Numbered from the stretch's first letter, positions 34,469 through 44,182 are shown. The stretch is 64,000 nt of DNA from Comamonas antarctica (GCF_013363755.1 NZ_CP054840.1:2411501-2475500); one strand, 5' to 3'. The notes: a model not told the origin generated them from the letters alone. Made by a program: numbers and translations.

Positions 34469-36295
34469 ATGCTCCAATACCTGCTACCTCGCCAGTTACT
34501 GAATGCCGTCGAGCAAGACGCGCAATCCGGCGCGGCCGCAGGATATGGCGCGGCCATCCGCGAATCATTCGACCGCGCTTCGGTTCATTTGCGCCGCGCA
34601 GCATGGCTTTCACTGCCGATCAGCCTGCTGGGACTGCTGCCCTCGATTTTCATCTTGCAGGTCTATAACCGGGTGATTGCACGCGGCGGGCTGGCCACGC
34701 TCACGGCCATGGTGGCCGGCGTGCTGTGTTTTCTCGGACTGGAGCTCTGGCTGCGCCGGCGGCGCGCGCTCGCGCTCAGAGAAGCCGGTGCCACCATCGA
34801 CCGCGAAGTCTCGCAGTCGCTGATGAACTGCATGCTGCGCCATCCGCTGCTGACGCTCGAGGGGCGCCCGTCGAGCCAATGGCTGCAGCTGTTCCGCGAT
34901 ATCGGCGCCATGCGCTCCTGCGTCTCCGGCGGGCTGGCCGCTTCGGTCCTCGATCTGCCCATGGCCCTGCTGGCGCTGGTGGTCATCGGCATCATTGCCT
35001 GGCCGGTGCTGCCGGTGATCCTGGTGGCCATGCTGATCCTGGGCGTGCTGGCCTGGTGGTGGGCCGACGAGGTGCGCAGTGCGCGCGTCGAGGAAATCGA
35101 GCAGGCACGCCAGCTGGACCGGGGCACGGCCGAGATCTGCAATGCGCGCTCGACGCTCAAGGTGCTGGGATACGACGCGGCGGCCAAGCAGTCATGGCAG
35201 GCCGGCTACGACCGCTGGCTGGGCGAGAGCTTCCGCAAGAACGGCGAGATGGAGAATGCGCGCGAGACCAGCCATGTGCTGCTGACCTTTTTTTCCGTGG
35301 CCGTTATCACCGTCGGCGCGATCGCCATCAATGCGCAGTGGATGAGCATCGGCAGCCTGATGGCCGTCAATCTGCTGTCCGGCAAGGCGCTCGGACCCAT
35401 CGCCCAGCTGGCCAGCAACTGGCGCTCGCTGGCGCGCGCCAACGAGTCGACGGCACGCCTGCAGGCGGTGCTGCGCGAGCCGCTCGAACCCGCGGCGCAA
35501 AGCGTCGAGCCGCCCCGCCCGCGCGGCGGCTTCCGGCTCGACAACGTCAGCTTCCACTACCCTTCGGGCCATGTCGCGCTGGACCAGGTCTCGCTGCAGA
35601 TCGGCCCGGGCGGCATCCATGCCATCCTGGGGCGCAACGGCGCCGGCAAGTCGACGCTGGCCAAGCTGCTCGCCGGGCTCTACCAGCCCACGCAGGGCAG
35701 CCTGTTCATCGATGAATACGACATGGCGCAGTTCTCGCGCGCCGACCTGGGACGCTGGGTCGGCTGCCTGCCGCAGCAGTCCTACTGGTTCGGCGGACCG
35801 ATCATCGACACGCTGCGCATGGTCAGCCCCGAGGCCGACAGCCACCGCATCTTCATCGCCTGCCGGCTTTCGGGCGCGCACGACTTCATCAGCCGCCTGC
35901 CCAACGGCTACCAGACGGTGCTGGGCGAAGGCGGCGCGGGGCTGTCGGCGGGCGAGCTGCGCAAGCTGGGCCTCGCCCAGCTGTACCTGCGCAATCCGTC
36001 CGTGCTGATTCTCGACGAGCCCAGCAACGACCTCGATTTCGAGAGCGAGACCGCGCTGCTGCATACGCTCAGGCAGATCTCGCTCAAGCACACCATCGTG
36101 GTCGTGACGCATTCGCTGCGCGTGGCCTCGCTGGCCCAGCATGTCTACCACGTGCGCGGCGACGGCCATGTCGACCACGGCACGCCCGACCAGATGCTGC
36201 CCGCGCTGTTTGGCGTGGCGCGTGCCGGCGCGGCCCCGGCCGCGGGCGCCGCGCCGGACGTCGCACCTTCCGAAACCGCGCCGGTGATGGTGTGA
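34469..36295 (+). CDS. Type I secretion ABC transporter (permease-ATPase)
   Basis: 608 residues. The N-terminal membrane domain (about 45-330) has about six hydrophobic segments, for example LSLPISLLGLLPSIFILQVY and VLPVILVAMLILGVLAWWWA. The C-terminal nucleotide-binding domain has Walker A GRNGAGKS (near 388), Walker B VLILDEPS with its Glu (near 511) and the switch His (VVTHSL). The signature is LSAGE instead of LSGGQ. No C39 peptidase domain, so the substrate is not cut at a double glycine. ATG 34469 is chosen over TTG 34406; its RBS is weak. First gene of ABC-HlyD-TolC; the repeat protein upstream is the likely cargo. Confidence 0.88.
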   Translation: MLQYLLPRQLLNAVEQDAQSGAAAGYGAAIRESFDRASVHLRRAAWLSLPISLLGLLPSIFILQVYNRVIARGGLATLTAMVAGVLCFLGLELWLRRRRALALREAGATIDREVSQSLMNCMLRHPLLTLEGRPSSQWLQLFRDIGAMRSCVSGGLAASVLDLPMALLALVVIGIIAWPVLPVILVAMLILGVLAWWWADEVRSARVEEIEQARQLDRGTAEICNARSTLKVLGYDAAAKQSWQAGYDRWLGESFRKNGEMENARETSHVLLTFFSVAVITVGAIAINAQWMSIGSLMAVNLLSGKALGPIAQLASNWRSLARANESTARLQAVLREPLEPAAQSVEPPRPRGGFRLDNVSFHYPSGHVALDQVSLQIGPGGIHAILGRNGAGKSTLAKLLAGLYQPTQGSLFIDEYDMAQFSRADLGRWVGCLPQQSYWFGGPIIDTLRMVSPEADSHRIFIACRLSGAHDFISRLPNGYQTVLGEGGAGLSAGELRKLGLAQLYLRNPSVLILDEPSNDLDFESETALLHTLRQISLKHTIVVVTHSLRVASLAQHVYHVRGDGHVDHGTPDQMLPALFGVARAGAAPAAGAAPDVAPSETAPVMV

Positions 36296-36297
36296 CC

Positions 36298-37653
36298 ATG
36301 GGCAAGCTGCACCAAGACCTTCCCGAAGTGCTGCGCAATGCGCAGGCGGATGCCGCGCCCGCGGAAAGCGCGGCCGAGGGCACGCCCTTCAGCAAGGGGC
36401 CGTCGCTGCTCACGCGGCAGCGGTTGATCACGGGCGCGCTGGCCGGGCTGGTGCTGGTCGGGCTGTTCTATCCCGTGGAGAACGTGGTCGTGGCCAGCGG
36501 CCAGGTGATTCCGTCCGACCGCGTGCAGAGCGTGCAGCATCTTGAAGGCGGCATCGTCACCGCCGTGCATGTCAAGGAAGGCCAGTCCGTGGGCAAGGGC
36601 CAGCCGATTCTCGAGATCGACCTGGGCGGAAGCAGCCTCAACCTCGAGCAGCTGACCGCGCGCAGCGCAACAGCCCAGGCCGTGAGGACGCGCCTGGCGG
36701 CCGAAAGCCAGGGCCGGCAGCTCGATGCCGCGCAATTCCCCAAGGAAGTCGATGCGCGCATCGTGCGCTCCGAGCTGGGTGCGTTCAGCGCGCGCGCGCT
36801 GGAGCACCGCGGCAGCCTGGCATCGTCCGAGGCGCTGCTGGCGCAGGCGCGCGGCGATGTGGCGCAGACCCAGGCGCGCATCAAGGGGCTTGAAACCAGC
36901 CTGCGCCTGTATGAACAGGAAGCCGCCATAGCCAACCAGCTGGCGGCCGAGCAGCTGATCGGCCAGCTCGAAGTCATCGACAAGCAGCGCGCGCTGGAGG
37001 CGGTGCGTACCGACCTGTCCGCGGCGCGCCAGAACCTGGTGAGCGGCCAGGCCAAGGTGGACCAGGCCCAGGCCAAGCTGATGGAGACGCAGGGCGCGTT
37101 CCGCCGGCGCGCCTCCGAGGAACTGGCGCAGACCGAGCGCGAGCTGATGAGCCTGTCGGAGGATGTGGCGCGCGCGCAGAGCCAGCGTGGCCGCACCGTC
37201 GTGCTGGCGCCCACCGATGGCATCGTCAAGGGCTTGCGCAGCTCGGGTGCGGGCTGGGTGGTCAAACCGGGCGAGCCGATTCTCGAGATCGTGCCGGACA
37301 AGGACGAGATCGTGGTCGAGGCGCGGCTCAACCCCTCGGACCGCGGCTACGTGCATGTCGGCCAGGCCACCAAGGCCAAGATCACCGCCTACGACTACCT
37401 GCGCTATGGCTTCGTGCAGGGCCAGGTGCGGCTGGTGTCGGCCGATGCCGACCATGATCCGAACCGGCCCGAAGCGCCCTCCTACTTCCGCATCCAGGCC
37501 AGCCTGCAGCAGCCCTGGGTGGGCCGCACCGACAACCGCATCACCACCGGCATGCAGGCCGAACTGGACCTGCTGGTCGGTCATGAACCCTTCATCTGGT
37601 ACCTGCTGCGGCCCGTGCTGCACATCCAGAGCCAAGCCTTCCGGGAGCCATGA
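36298..37653 (+). CDS. HlyD-family periplasmic adaptor of the type I secretion system
   Basis: 451 residues with one N-terminal transmembrane helix (LITGALAGLVLVGLFYPVEN). A split lipoyl-like domain shows QHLEGGIVTAVHVKEGQSVG and APTDGIVKGL. A long coiled coil (about 125-300) lies between, and the C-terminal beta-barrel has DRGYVHVGQATKAKI. It links the ABC exporter to TolC. ATG 36298 follows the ABC stop by 2 bp; its 3' end overlaps the TolC gene as ATGA. Confidence 0.92.
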   Translation: MGKLHQDLPEVLRNAQADAAPAESAAEGTPFSKGPSLLTRQRLITGALAGLVLVGLFYPVENVVVASGQVIPSDRVQSVQHLEGGIVTAVHVKEGQSVGKGQPILEIDLGGSSLNLEQLTARSATAQAVRTRLAAESQGRQLDAAQFPKEVDARIVRSELGAFSARALEHRGSLASSEALLAQARGDVAQTQARIKGLETSLRLYEQEAAIANQLAAEQLIGQLEVIDKQRALEAVRTDLSAARQNLVSGQAKVDQAQAKLMETQGAFRRRASEELAQTERELMSLSEDVARAQSQRGRTVVLAPTDGIVKGLRSSGAGWVVKPGEPILEIVPDKDEIVVEARLNPSDRGYVHVGQATKAKITAYDYLRYGFVQGQVRLVSADADHDPNRPEAPSYFRIQASLQQPWVGRTDNRITTGMQAELDLLVGHEPFIWYLLRPVLHIQSQAFREP

Positions 37654-39224
37654 TGCGCACGGCCGGCCTGCTCACCCGCACCCACCGCCGCGCGTTGCGC
37701 GCCGCCGGACTGCTGGGCTCGATGCTGGCCCTGGCGCTGCCGGCCGGCGCGCAGCCGGCGCAGCCGCCCGCGCTGCAGCTGTCGCCGCAGCTCGCACCCG
37801 GCTCGCTGGCCACGAACCAGTCGCAAAGGCAGCTGCTGGGCGCGCTGTACGAGATGCTCAATGCGCATCCGGACGTGCTCAAGGCGCGTTCCGCGCTCGA
37901 GTCCGCGGGCCATGACGTGAGTTCGGCCAAGGGCGCGCGCTGGCCCAGCTTCAAGGTCGGCACCTCCTCGGGCACGGCCTCGATTGGCCAGGGCCAGCGG
38001 CGCGAGTCGTACACCGCGATCACCGCCGAAGTGCGCATGAACCTGCTCGATGGCGGCGCGATCGGCGCCGGCATCCGATCCGCAGAGGAAATGGAGGCCG
38101 CCCAGGACAGCGTGCTCTACAGCACGCGCCAGAACGTGTTGCTCGAAGCCCTCACGGCCCTGCTGGAGCTGCACCGGTTCGAGCTCAAGGCTCAGGTCGC
38201 GGCCGAATCGGCGGCGACCATCGGCCAGCTCGCGCATGTCGAGCAGCGCCGCGCCGAACTGGGCGCCGTGGGCCGCAACGACCTGCGCCGCGCGGCCTCG
38301 CGCCAGGCCAGCGCGCTGGCCGAGCAGCAAGGGCTGCAGTCGCAGCGCCTGGACGCGCTGGCGCGCTTCACGCGCTATTTCAACTACGCGCCCACGGGCA
38401 GCGCCCTGCCCGACCTGCAGGTGCCGGCGCAATGGCTGCCGGCCAGCGAGCAGGCCGCGCTGCAAGCCGCGGAGAACCACAGCTCCGAGCTGCGCGAGTC
38501 GCGCCACATGATCGAGCGCGCGACCGCCGAGGTCAACCGCAGCAAGGCGCAGCGCTTTCCCACGCTGGCCGGCGTGGTGGCGCAGACGCACGACCCCAAG
38601 GGAGTGCTCTACAACGAGGGCACGCGCTACGGCGTCGAGCTCAACTGGAATTTCGGCAATGGCTTCGAACTGCGCGACCGCATCCTCAAGGCGATCAACG
38701 AATTGCAGGCCCAGGAGGCGCAGCAGGAAGCCGTGCGCCGCCAGGTGCAGGAAACCGCCTCGGCCGCCTGGGGCCGCTGGCAGGCCGGACGCGAGCGCGA
38801 GGCCCAGCTCACGGATGCGGTGCGCGAAGCGCGCACCGCGTTTGAAGGCTACCGCCGGCTGCTTGAAGTCGGCCGCGGCAGCCTGTCCCAGGTGCTGGAC
38901 TCGCAGCTCGAGATGCAGCGCCTGATGCTCGAGGAGGCCGATGCGCGCTACGACCAGCGCATCAACGGCCTGCGGCTGATCCGCACCACCGGCCAGCTGC
39001 TGCCGCCGCAACTGCCCAATCAATGGCTAGACCGGCTGTTCGACCAGCCGCCGGCCGAACGCCCCGCATTTGCCACCGCCCGCGCTCCGATGCCGGGCGC
39101 CGCGCCCGACACCACTCCCACTGCGCCGGCCCAGCCCTTGCAGTTGCGGCTTGAAACCCGACTCGATCCGGCGCTCGCAACGGCGCCGCAGAACCCGACA
39201 ACCCACCACGCCTTGCGATGGTGA
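37650..39224 (+). CDS. TolC-family outer-membrane channel of the type I secretion system
   Basis: 524 residues. A signal peptide (cleavage near AGAQPA) is followed by two long alpha-helical repeats typical of TolC: LYEMLNAHPDVLKARSALES, RMNLLDGGAIGAGIRSAEEM, then LNWNFGNGFELRDRILKAIN and FEGYRRLLEVGRGSLSQVLD. The C-terminal about 60 residues form a Pro/Ala-rich tail. It completes the ABC-HlyD-TolC exporter, with translational coupling to HlyD. Confidence 0.93.
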   Translation: MMRTAGLLTRTHRRALRAAGLLGSMLALALPAGAQPAQPPALQLSPQLAPGSLATNQSQRQLLGALYEMLNAHPDVLKARSALESAGHDVSSAKGARWPSFKVGTSSGTASIGQGQRRESYTAITAEVRMNLLDGGAIGAGIRSAEEMEAAQDSVLYSTRQNVLLEALTALLELHRFELKAQVAAESAATIGQLAHVEQRRAELGAVGRNDLRRAASRQASALAEQQGLQSQRLDALARFTRYFNYAPTGSALPDLQVPAQWLPASEQAALQAAENHSSELRESRHMIERATAEVNRSKAQRFPTLAGVVAQTHDPKGVLYNEGTRYGVELNWNFGNGFELRDRILKAINELQAQEAQQEAVRRQVQETASAAWGRWQAGREREAQLTDAVREARTAFEGYRRLLEVGRGSLSQVLDSQLEMQRLMLEEADARYDQRINGLRLIRTTGQLLPPQLPNQWLDRLFDQPPAERPAFATARAPMPGAAPDTTPTAPAQPLQLRLETRLDPALATAPQNPTTHHALRW

Positions 39225-39314
39225 TCCCCTGAGTTTCCACCCGCGGCAGCGAGCGCTAGCCCATCGCCCGCCAACCGCTTTGTTTCATGGGCTGCACTTT
39301 TGAATGGAATCAAA

Positions 39315-39506
39315 ATGACCAAACTCATCCAACGCTTCTGGAATGACGAAGAAGGTGCAACGGCTATCGAATACGGACTGATTGCGGGTTTGATTGCCGT
39401 GGCAATCCTCGGGACGGTGAGCACATTGGGTGGTCAACTCAACGTCATTTTCCAGAAGATCTCCACCATCCTTACGGGCGCCGGCACTCCAACGCCCTCG
39501 AACTAA
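39315..39506 (+). CDS. flp: Flp-type major pilin
   Basis: 63 residues. A short leader MTKLIQRFWNDEEG is followed by the Flp motif ATAIEYGLIAGLIAVAILG, with the Gly at -1 and the Glu-Tyr pair at +5/+6 after cleavage. It is processed by the neighbouring TadV peptidase and polymerised by TadA-TadB-TadC into adhesive pili. The start at ATG 39315 replaces the longer TTG 39300 frame. First gene of the tad locus, 90 bp after the TolC gene. Confidence 0.93.
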   Translation: MTKLIQRFWNDEEGATAIEYGLIAGLIAVAILGTVSTLGGQLNVIFQKISTILTGAGTPTPSN

Positions 39507-39534
39507 GTCTGAAGCCCGCAAGGCAGTCCTGCTG

Positions 39535-40098
39535 ATGCCGTGGTCGAACTTTCTGGTCCCCCTGTGCCTGCTCTGGCTCATTGCCATAGTGGTCATGGAC
39601 CTGCGTATCCGCAAGGTACGCAACTGGATGGTGCTGCTGGGGCTGGGCATGGGCGCCATCGCGCTGGCTGCGGGCATCCAGCCCTTCCAGGTCCCGGCCT
39701 GGAAGGCGCTGCTGGGCATGCTGGTGGCGTTTTCCGCCTTGCTGCCCTTCTACGCATTGCGCTGGATGGGCGCGGGCGACGTGAAGTTTGCCGCCGTCAT
39801 CGGGCTGTGGCTGGGGCTGTCGCCCGCGCTGCTGGGCATCTGGCTGGGCGGCAGCCTGCTGGCCGGCGTGCATGGCGTGCTGGTGCTGGCCTGGCGCCGC
39901 GCGCAGGCCTCGGCCAGCGCCCAATGGCTGCAGGCCCGCCTGCCGCTGCGCATGGTGGCGCTGGTGACGCCGCCCGACACGCCGCCCGTGGCGGCCGACG
40001 GCCAGCGTGTGATCGTGCGCAGCATCCCCTATGCCGGCTATATGGCGCTGGCCGCCATCTGGCTGTTGTTCGTGGACCGGTCCGTGTTGGCCGCCTAG
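39535..40098 (+). CDS. tadV: TadV/CpaA prepilin peptidase
   Basis: A 187-residue A24 aspartic peptidase of the inner membrane, with about five to six hydrophobic segments and both catalytic Asp motifs: VVMDLRIRKVRNW and RWMGAGDVKFAAV. It lacks the N-terminal methylase domain of PilD, as is usual for Tad systems. It cleaves the Flp leader and probably TadE/TadF. ATG 39535 is the start; 28 bp after flp. Confidence 0.92.
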   Translation: MPWSNFLVPLCLLWLIAIVVMDLRIRKVRNWMVLLGLGMGAIALAAGIQPFQVPAWKALLGMLVAFSALLPFYALRWMGAGDVKFAAVIGLWLGLSPALLGIWLGGSLLAGVHGVLVLAWRRAQASASAQWLQARLPLRMVALVTPPDTPPVAADGQRVIVRSIPYAGYMALAAIWLLFVDRSVLAA

Positions 40099-40216
40099 AA
40101 AGGAACGTCATGAAGCCATCCTCCGCACCAGGTAGTTTTGCCTTCGAGGCCGGCTTGCCGCGCGCCAGCACCGAAAGCAAAGCTTCCCTGTCTTGCGCAG
40201 CCAGGAGATCCACGCC

Positions 40217-41236
40217 ATGAATCTCACCAAGATCCTTGCCGGCCTGCTGCTGGCCCTGGCCCTGCTGCTGGCCATTGGCGCCTGGATGCTGGGCCGCCCG
40301 TCCAGCGCCCCGGCAAGCACCGCTCCCGCGGCAGCGCCCGTGGCACCGGCGCAGCAGCACGATGTCGTGGTCGCCGCGAAGGCCATTGCCGCAGGCCAGC
40401 GCCTCGTCGCCGAAGACCTCAAGGTGGTGCGGATGCCCGCGGCGGTGCCGCATGGCTTCGGCAACCCGGCCGCGCTGCTGGGCCGCACCACGGGCACCCA
40501 CATCCACGCCGATGCGCCGCTGTTCGAGCAGCAATTGCTCAACGGCCTGGCGCTGCAGCTTGAAAGCGGCCAGCGCGCGGTGTCGGTGGCTGTCAAGGAA
40601 GCGATGGCCGCGGGCCATCATGTGCGTCCTGGCGATTTCGTCGATGTCTTCTTCACCCTGGATGGCAAATCCGACCAGGCCCAGGTCGATACGCAGACCC
40701 GGCTGCTGCTCGCGCGCAGCCGCGTGCTGGCCTATGGCGCGGCCAGTGTCGAGAACCCGCCGCCCACGGCAGCCCAGCGCCAGGAACAGGAACAGCAGGA
40801 CAACAGCACCGGGGTGCGCCGCGCGAGCGCGCGCGAGAATGCCGGCGGCCGGCCCGACAATGCGAATACCGCGGTGCTGGCGGTGGCACTTGACGACGTG
40901 CAGCGGCTGACGCTGGCTGAACGATACGGCCAGCTGACGCTGGCGCTGCGCCATCCGGATGATCTCAGCATGCCTGACCCGGCGCTGTTCGCGGCGCTGC
41001 CCACGGCGCTGCAACCGGTCGCAGGCCGGCCGGCCAAGGGGCAGGAGCTCGGAGCTTCCGACCGCGCCTATGCCGGCCTGCGCTTCAAGGACCTGGCGGC
41101 GGGCGCGCCCGCGAAAAGCCCGCCGCGCCCGCCCGCCGCGCTGCAGGCCGCGGCCGCGCCGCGCACGCCCGCGCCACCGCGCCCGCAGACCGTCGAGGTG
41201 TACCAGGGAGGCACGGTCCAGACCGTGGCCTACTGA
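40217..41236 (+). CDS. cpaB: CpaB/RcpC Flp pilus assembly protein
   Basis: 339 residues. An N-terminal transmembrane helix (ILAGLLLALALLLAIGAWML) precedes a SAF domain (VVVAAKAIAAGQRLVAEDLK) and the RcpC/CpaB core (AVSVAVKEAMAAGHHVRPGD, FVDVFFTLDG). The C-terminal part is Pro/Ala-rich. It likely stabilises the secretin. AGGAG lies 9 nt before ATG 40217. Confidence 0.9.
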   Translation: MNLTKILAGLLLALALLLAIGAWMLGRPSSAPASTAPAAAPVAPAQQHDVVVAAKAIAAGQRLVAEDLKVVRMPAAVPHGFGNPAALLGRTTGTHIHADAPLFEQQLLNGLALQLESGQRAVSVAVKEAMAAGHHVRPGDFVDVFFTLDGKSDQAQVDTQTRLLLARSRVLAYGAASVENPPPTAAQRQEQEQQDNSTGVRRASARENAGGRPDNANTAVLAVALDDVQRLTLAERYGQLTLALRHPDDLSMPDPALFAALPTALQPVAGRPAKGQELGASDRAYAGLRFKDLAAGAPAKSPPRPPAALQAAAAPRTPAPPRPQTVEVYQGGTVQTVAY

Positions 41237-41264
41237 CGGCGCGCCGGCAACACAGGTAGAGACC

Positions 41265-42680
41265 ATGAGAACCGCCTCCCCTTCGCCACTCACGCTCCCC
41301 GGCCTGCTGGCTTGCGCCGCGCTGTCGGGCTACCCGTTTTCGGCCTTGGCCCAGCAAGCGCCCGGCGCCGCGCCCCAGCCCGCCGAAGCGATCGGCGCGC
41401 TGCCCGTTCTGGACCTGACCGTGGGACAGCAGCATCTGCTGCAGGAGCCCGCTGCCGTGGCGCGCATTGCCATCGGCGACCCGAACCTGCTCGACGTGAA
41501 GCTGCTGCGCGACCTGGCTGCGGGCACGGCGCGCGCGGCCGGTACACCAAAGGCGGCGCAGCTGCTGCTCACGCCCAAGGCCGCGGGCCGCACCACGCTG
41601 GTCATCTGGCCCGCCAATGGCGCGCCGCAGACGCGCGAAGTGCGCGTTGCGCTGCCGCGGCTGCTGCTCGAGCGGCGCCTGGGTTCGGTGCAGCAGCACG
41701 CCCAGGCCCTGGCCGAAATGCGCGTGACCGCGCCACGCGAGGCGCTGCTGCTCGACCGTTCCGAGATCCAGGTGGCCAGCAATACCGTGCAGGTCGATGT
41801 GCAGGTGGTGGAGTTCAAGAAATCCGCGCTGCGCCGCGCCGGCATGAACCTGGCGAGCGGCGGCCCCAACGACCACGGCTTCCAGTTCGGCGTCTATACG
41901 CCCGGCACCAGCGCCGGCGCCAGCGGCGGTGGCTCCTCCGGCTCGGGCTCCGGCTCGGGGTCGGGCAACGGCATGTCGGCCATCACCAGCGCCATGAATC
42001 TGGTGCTGGGTTTCGGCAAGGCGTTCAGCGGCCAGGGCATCACCGCGCAACTGGGCTTTCTCGAAGGCAACGGACTCGCGCGCGTGCTGGCCAAGCCGAC
42101 GCTGGTGGCGCATACCGGCCAGAGCGCGAGCTTTCTGGCGGGCGGTGAGATCCCGATTCCCGTGCCGGGGCGCGATGGCAACGTCGCCATCGAATACAAG
42201 GAGTTCGGGGTCAAGCTGCAGCTGACGCCCACCATCCTGTCCGACGTGCGCATCGCGCTGAAGGTGGCGCCCGAAGCCAGCGACCTCGATTACACCCAGG
42301 GCGTGACCATCAGCGGCGTCTCGGTGCCGGCGGTGCGCACGCGCCGTGCCGACACCATGGTCGAGCTGGCCGATGGCGAGAGCTTCATCATCGGCGGCCT
42401 GGTCAATCGCGCGACGCTCTCCAGCGTCAACAAGGTGCCGCTGCTGGGCGACCTGCCGGTGCTGGGCAACTTCTTCAAGAACCTGAACTATTCGCAGGAG
42501 GAGACCGAGCTGGTGATCATCGTCACGCCGCGGTTGGTGCAGCCGCTGCCGGCCAACATCCGGCTCGAGGCGATGCTGCCCGGCGCGCTGTCGGAGCACC
42601 AGGGCGCGGCCCAGGTCTGGGCGCCCTATGTCATCGGCGCGCCGTACGCCAACTCGGCCTTGCCGGGCTTCTCGAACTGA
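41265..42680 (+). CDS. rcpA: CpaC/RcpA type II/IV-like secretin of the Flp pilus
   Basis: 471 residues. A signal peptide (cleavage near ALAQQ) is followed by an N-terminal BON/N0-like region with VGQQHLLQEPAAVARIAIGD. The C-terminal secretin domain (about 235-440) has FLAGGEIPIPVPGRDGNVAI, VKLQLTPTILSDVRIALKVA and GESFIIGGLVNRATLSSVNK then VPLLGDLPVLGNFFK. A Ser/Gly-rich insertion sits near residue 220. It forms the outer-membrane pore for Flp pili. Confidence 0.93.
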   Translation: MRTASPSPLTLPGLLACAALSGYPFSALAQQAPGAAPQPAEAIGALPVLDLTVGQQHLLQEPAAVARIAIGDPNLLDVKLLRDLAAGTARAAGTPKAAQLLLTPKAAGRTTLVIWPANGAPQTREVRVALPRLLLERRLGSVQQHAQALAEMRVTAPREALLLDRSEIQVASNTVQVDVQVVEFKKSALRRAGMNLASGGPNDHGFQFGVYTPGTSAGASGGGSSGSGSGSGSGNGMSAITSAMNLVLGFGKAFSGQGITAQLGFLEGNGLARVLAKPTLVAHTGQSASFLAGGEIPIPVPGRDGNVAIEYKEFGVKLQLTPTILSDVRIALKVAPEASDLDYTQGVTISGVSVPAVRTRRADTMVELADGESFIIGGLVNRATLSSVNKVPLLGDLPVLGNFFKNLNYSQEETELVIIVTPRLVQPLPANIRLEAMLPGALSEHQGAAQVWAPYVIGAPYANSALPGFSN

Positions 42681-42684
42681 TGCC

Positions 42685-44175
42685 ATGAGCAAAGAGCCTT
42701 TTTTCCCGCCCTCGCCCGGCAACCCCGCGCCCACGCCGTCGCTCGATGAGTTGCTGGGCGCGCATGCCCGCGCGCGCGCTCCGGCCGGGACCGAGGCGCC
42801 TCAGCCGGGGGCGCCTCAGCCGGCCGCGCCTAAGCCGGCCGCGCCTCAGCCCGTCGACTTCGCCGAACCCGCGCCCCCACCCGTTCAGCACCTGCCGGCG
42901 CAAGCGGCGGCGCTGACTGCCGAGGCACGCGTGCCGCTGCTTCTGGTGCATGCCGGGTTCTCGGAAGGCGCGCTGATCCAGACCTGGATGCAGCATGTGA
43001 TGAAAGGCGCGTCGCTGTACCTCGCGCGCTTCCAGGAAGGCGTGATCGACCTGGTGCTGGACAACCAGCCCAACGCCGTGCTGATCCAGTTCGACCCTTG
43101 CTGCATCGATGCGGCCGTGGCCCTGTCGGCCCAGCTGCAGGCCAGCTATCCGCAGATCCCGCGGCTGGCGATCGGGCGCACGCGCCATGCGCAGTGCATG
43201 CTGGCCGCGCTGCGCACCGGGGTGCAGGACTTCATCGACATCGACGGTTCGGTCGACAATGCGCAGCAGGTGGTGCACCAGCTGCTCGATGCGCCACCCG
43301 CGGGCGGCGTGCAGCTGTCGCGCGCACCGCAGACCGCCCTGGTCTCGGCGCGCGCCGGCCTGGGCTGCAGCCTGCTGGCCGCGCACCTGAGCGCGCATTT
43401 GCAAGCCCGGCTGCAGTGGCCGCAGCCCGCGCCCGCCCCATCGGCTGCCGCCAGCAGCACCGACGAAGCGCTGTCCAGCCTGCTGATCGAGCTGGGCCAT
43501 CCCGGCGGCGACTGCGCCATCTACCTCAACACGCCGGGCGAGTTCGGCTTTGCCGATGCCGTCCACCAGCAGCATCGCCTGGACCGCCGCATGGCGCAAA
43601 GCGCGATTGCGCGCCACGCCAGCGGGCTGCGCCTGCTCACGCTCGCGCAGCAGCCGCAGGTCCTGGCGTCGGGCGATGTGCAGGCCTTGCTCAACCGCCT
43701 GGGCCACTATTTCCGGCATGTGGTTCTCGACCTGGGCGCCTGCGATTCGCCGCAACTGCTCAAGGACGTGCTGCCCGGCGCCAGCGAGGTGTGGGTGCTG
43801 TGCGATCAGAGCGTGGCCAGCGTGGTGGGCACGGCGCAGCTGCTGCGCCAGCTGGAGATGCTGCAGGTGCCGCGCGAGCGGCTGCGCCTGATCGTCGGCC
43901 GCCACGACAAGCGCCTGGAGCTGAGCGCGGAGCAGATCGCGCGGCAGCTGCAGCTGCCGCTGCTGGCGCAGCTGCCCGAACGCCGCCGCGAGCTGTCCCG
44001 GGTCGTCGACCAGGGCCGCCTGTTCACGCCGCAGCAGCGGCGCGAGCCCTATGTGCAGGCCGTCGCGCAGCTGGTGCGGCGGCTCCTGGCCGATCACCAT
44101 CCGGAGATGGCGCTGCCCGACTCCGCCGCCGCCCACCCGCTGACCCGACTGCTGCAACGCCTGCGCAGGAACTGA
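42685..44175 (+). CDS. tadZ: TadZ/CpaE-like ParA-family pilus localisation protein with degenerate P-loop
   Basis: 496 residues. A Pro/Ala-rich N-terminus (about 1-75) is followed by a receiver-like domain (LLLVHAGFSEGALIQTWMQH, VLIQFDPCCIDAAVALSAQL) and a MinD/ParA-type domain (about 215-450). Where ParA proteins have KGGxGKT, this has SARAGLGCSLLA, with no P-loop lysine, so ATP hydrolysis is doubtful. TadZ proteins mark the pole for Tad assembly, and divergent forms are known. ATG 42685 follows rcpA by 4 bp. Confidence 0.85.
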   Translation: MSKEPFFPPSPGNPAPTPSLDELLGAHARARAPAGTEAPQPGAPQPAAPKPAAPQPVDFAEPAPPPVQHLPAQAAALTAEARVPLLLVHAGFSEGALIQTWMQHVMKGASLYLARFQEGVIDLVLDNQPNAVLIQFDPCCIDAAVALSAQLQASYPQIPRLAIGRTRHAQCMLAALRTGVQDFIDIDGSVDNAQQVVHQLLDAPPAGGVQLSRAPQTALVSARAGLGCSLLAAHLSAHLQARLQWPQPAPAPSAAASSTDEALSSLLIELGHPGGDCAIYLNTPGEFGFADAVHQQHRLDRRMAQSAIARHASGLRLLTLAQQPQVLASGDVQALLNRLGHYFRHVVLDLGACDSPQLLKDVLPGASEVWVLCDQSVASVVGTAQLLRQLEMLQVPRERLRLIVGRHDKRLELSAEQIARQLQLPLLAQLPERRRELSRVVDQGRLFTPQQRREPYVQAVAQLVRRLLADHHPEMALPDSAAAHPLTRLLQRLRRN

Positions 44176-44182
44176 ACGCACC

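Noticed and set aside
39285..39310. Sigma-54 promoter before flp (TGGGCTG...TTGA)
   Set aside because: It lacks the invariant GC of the -12 element and lies too close to the start codon.
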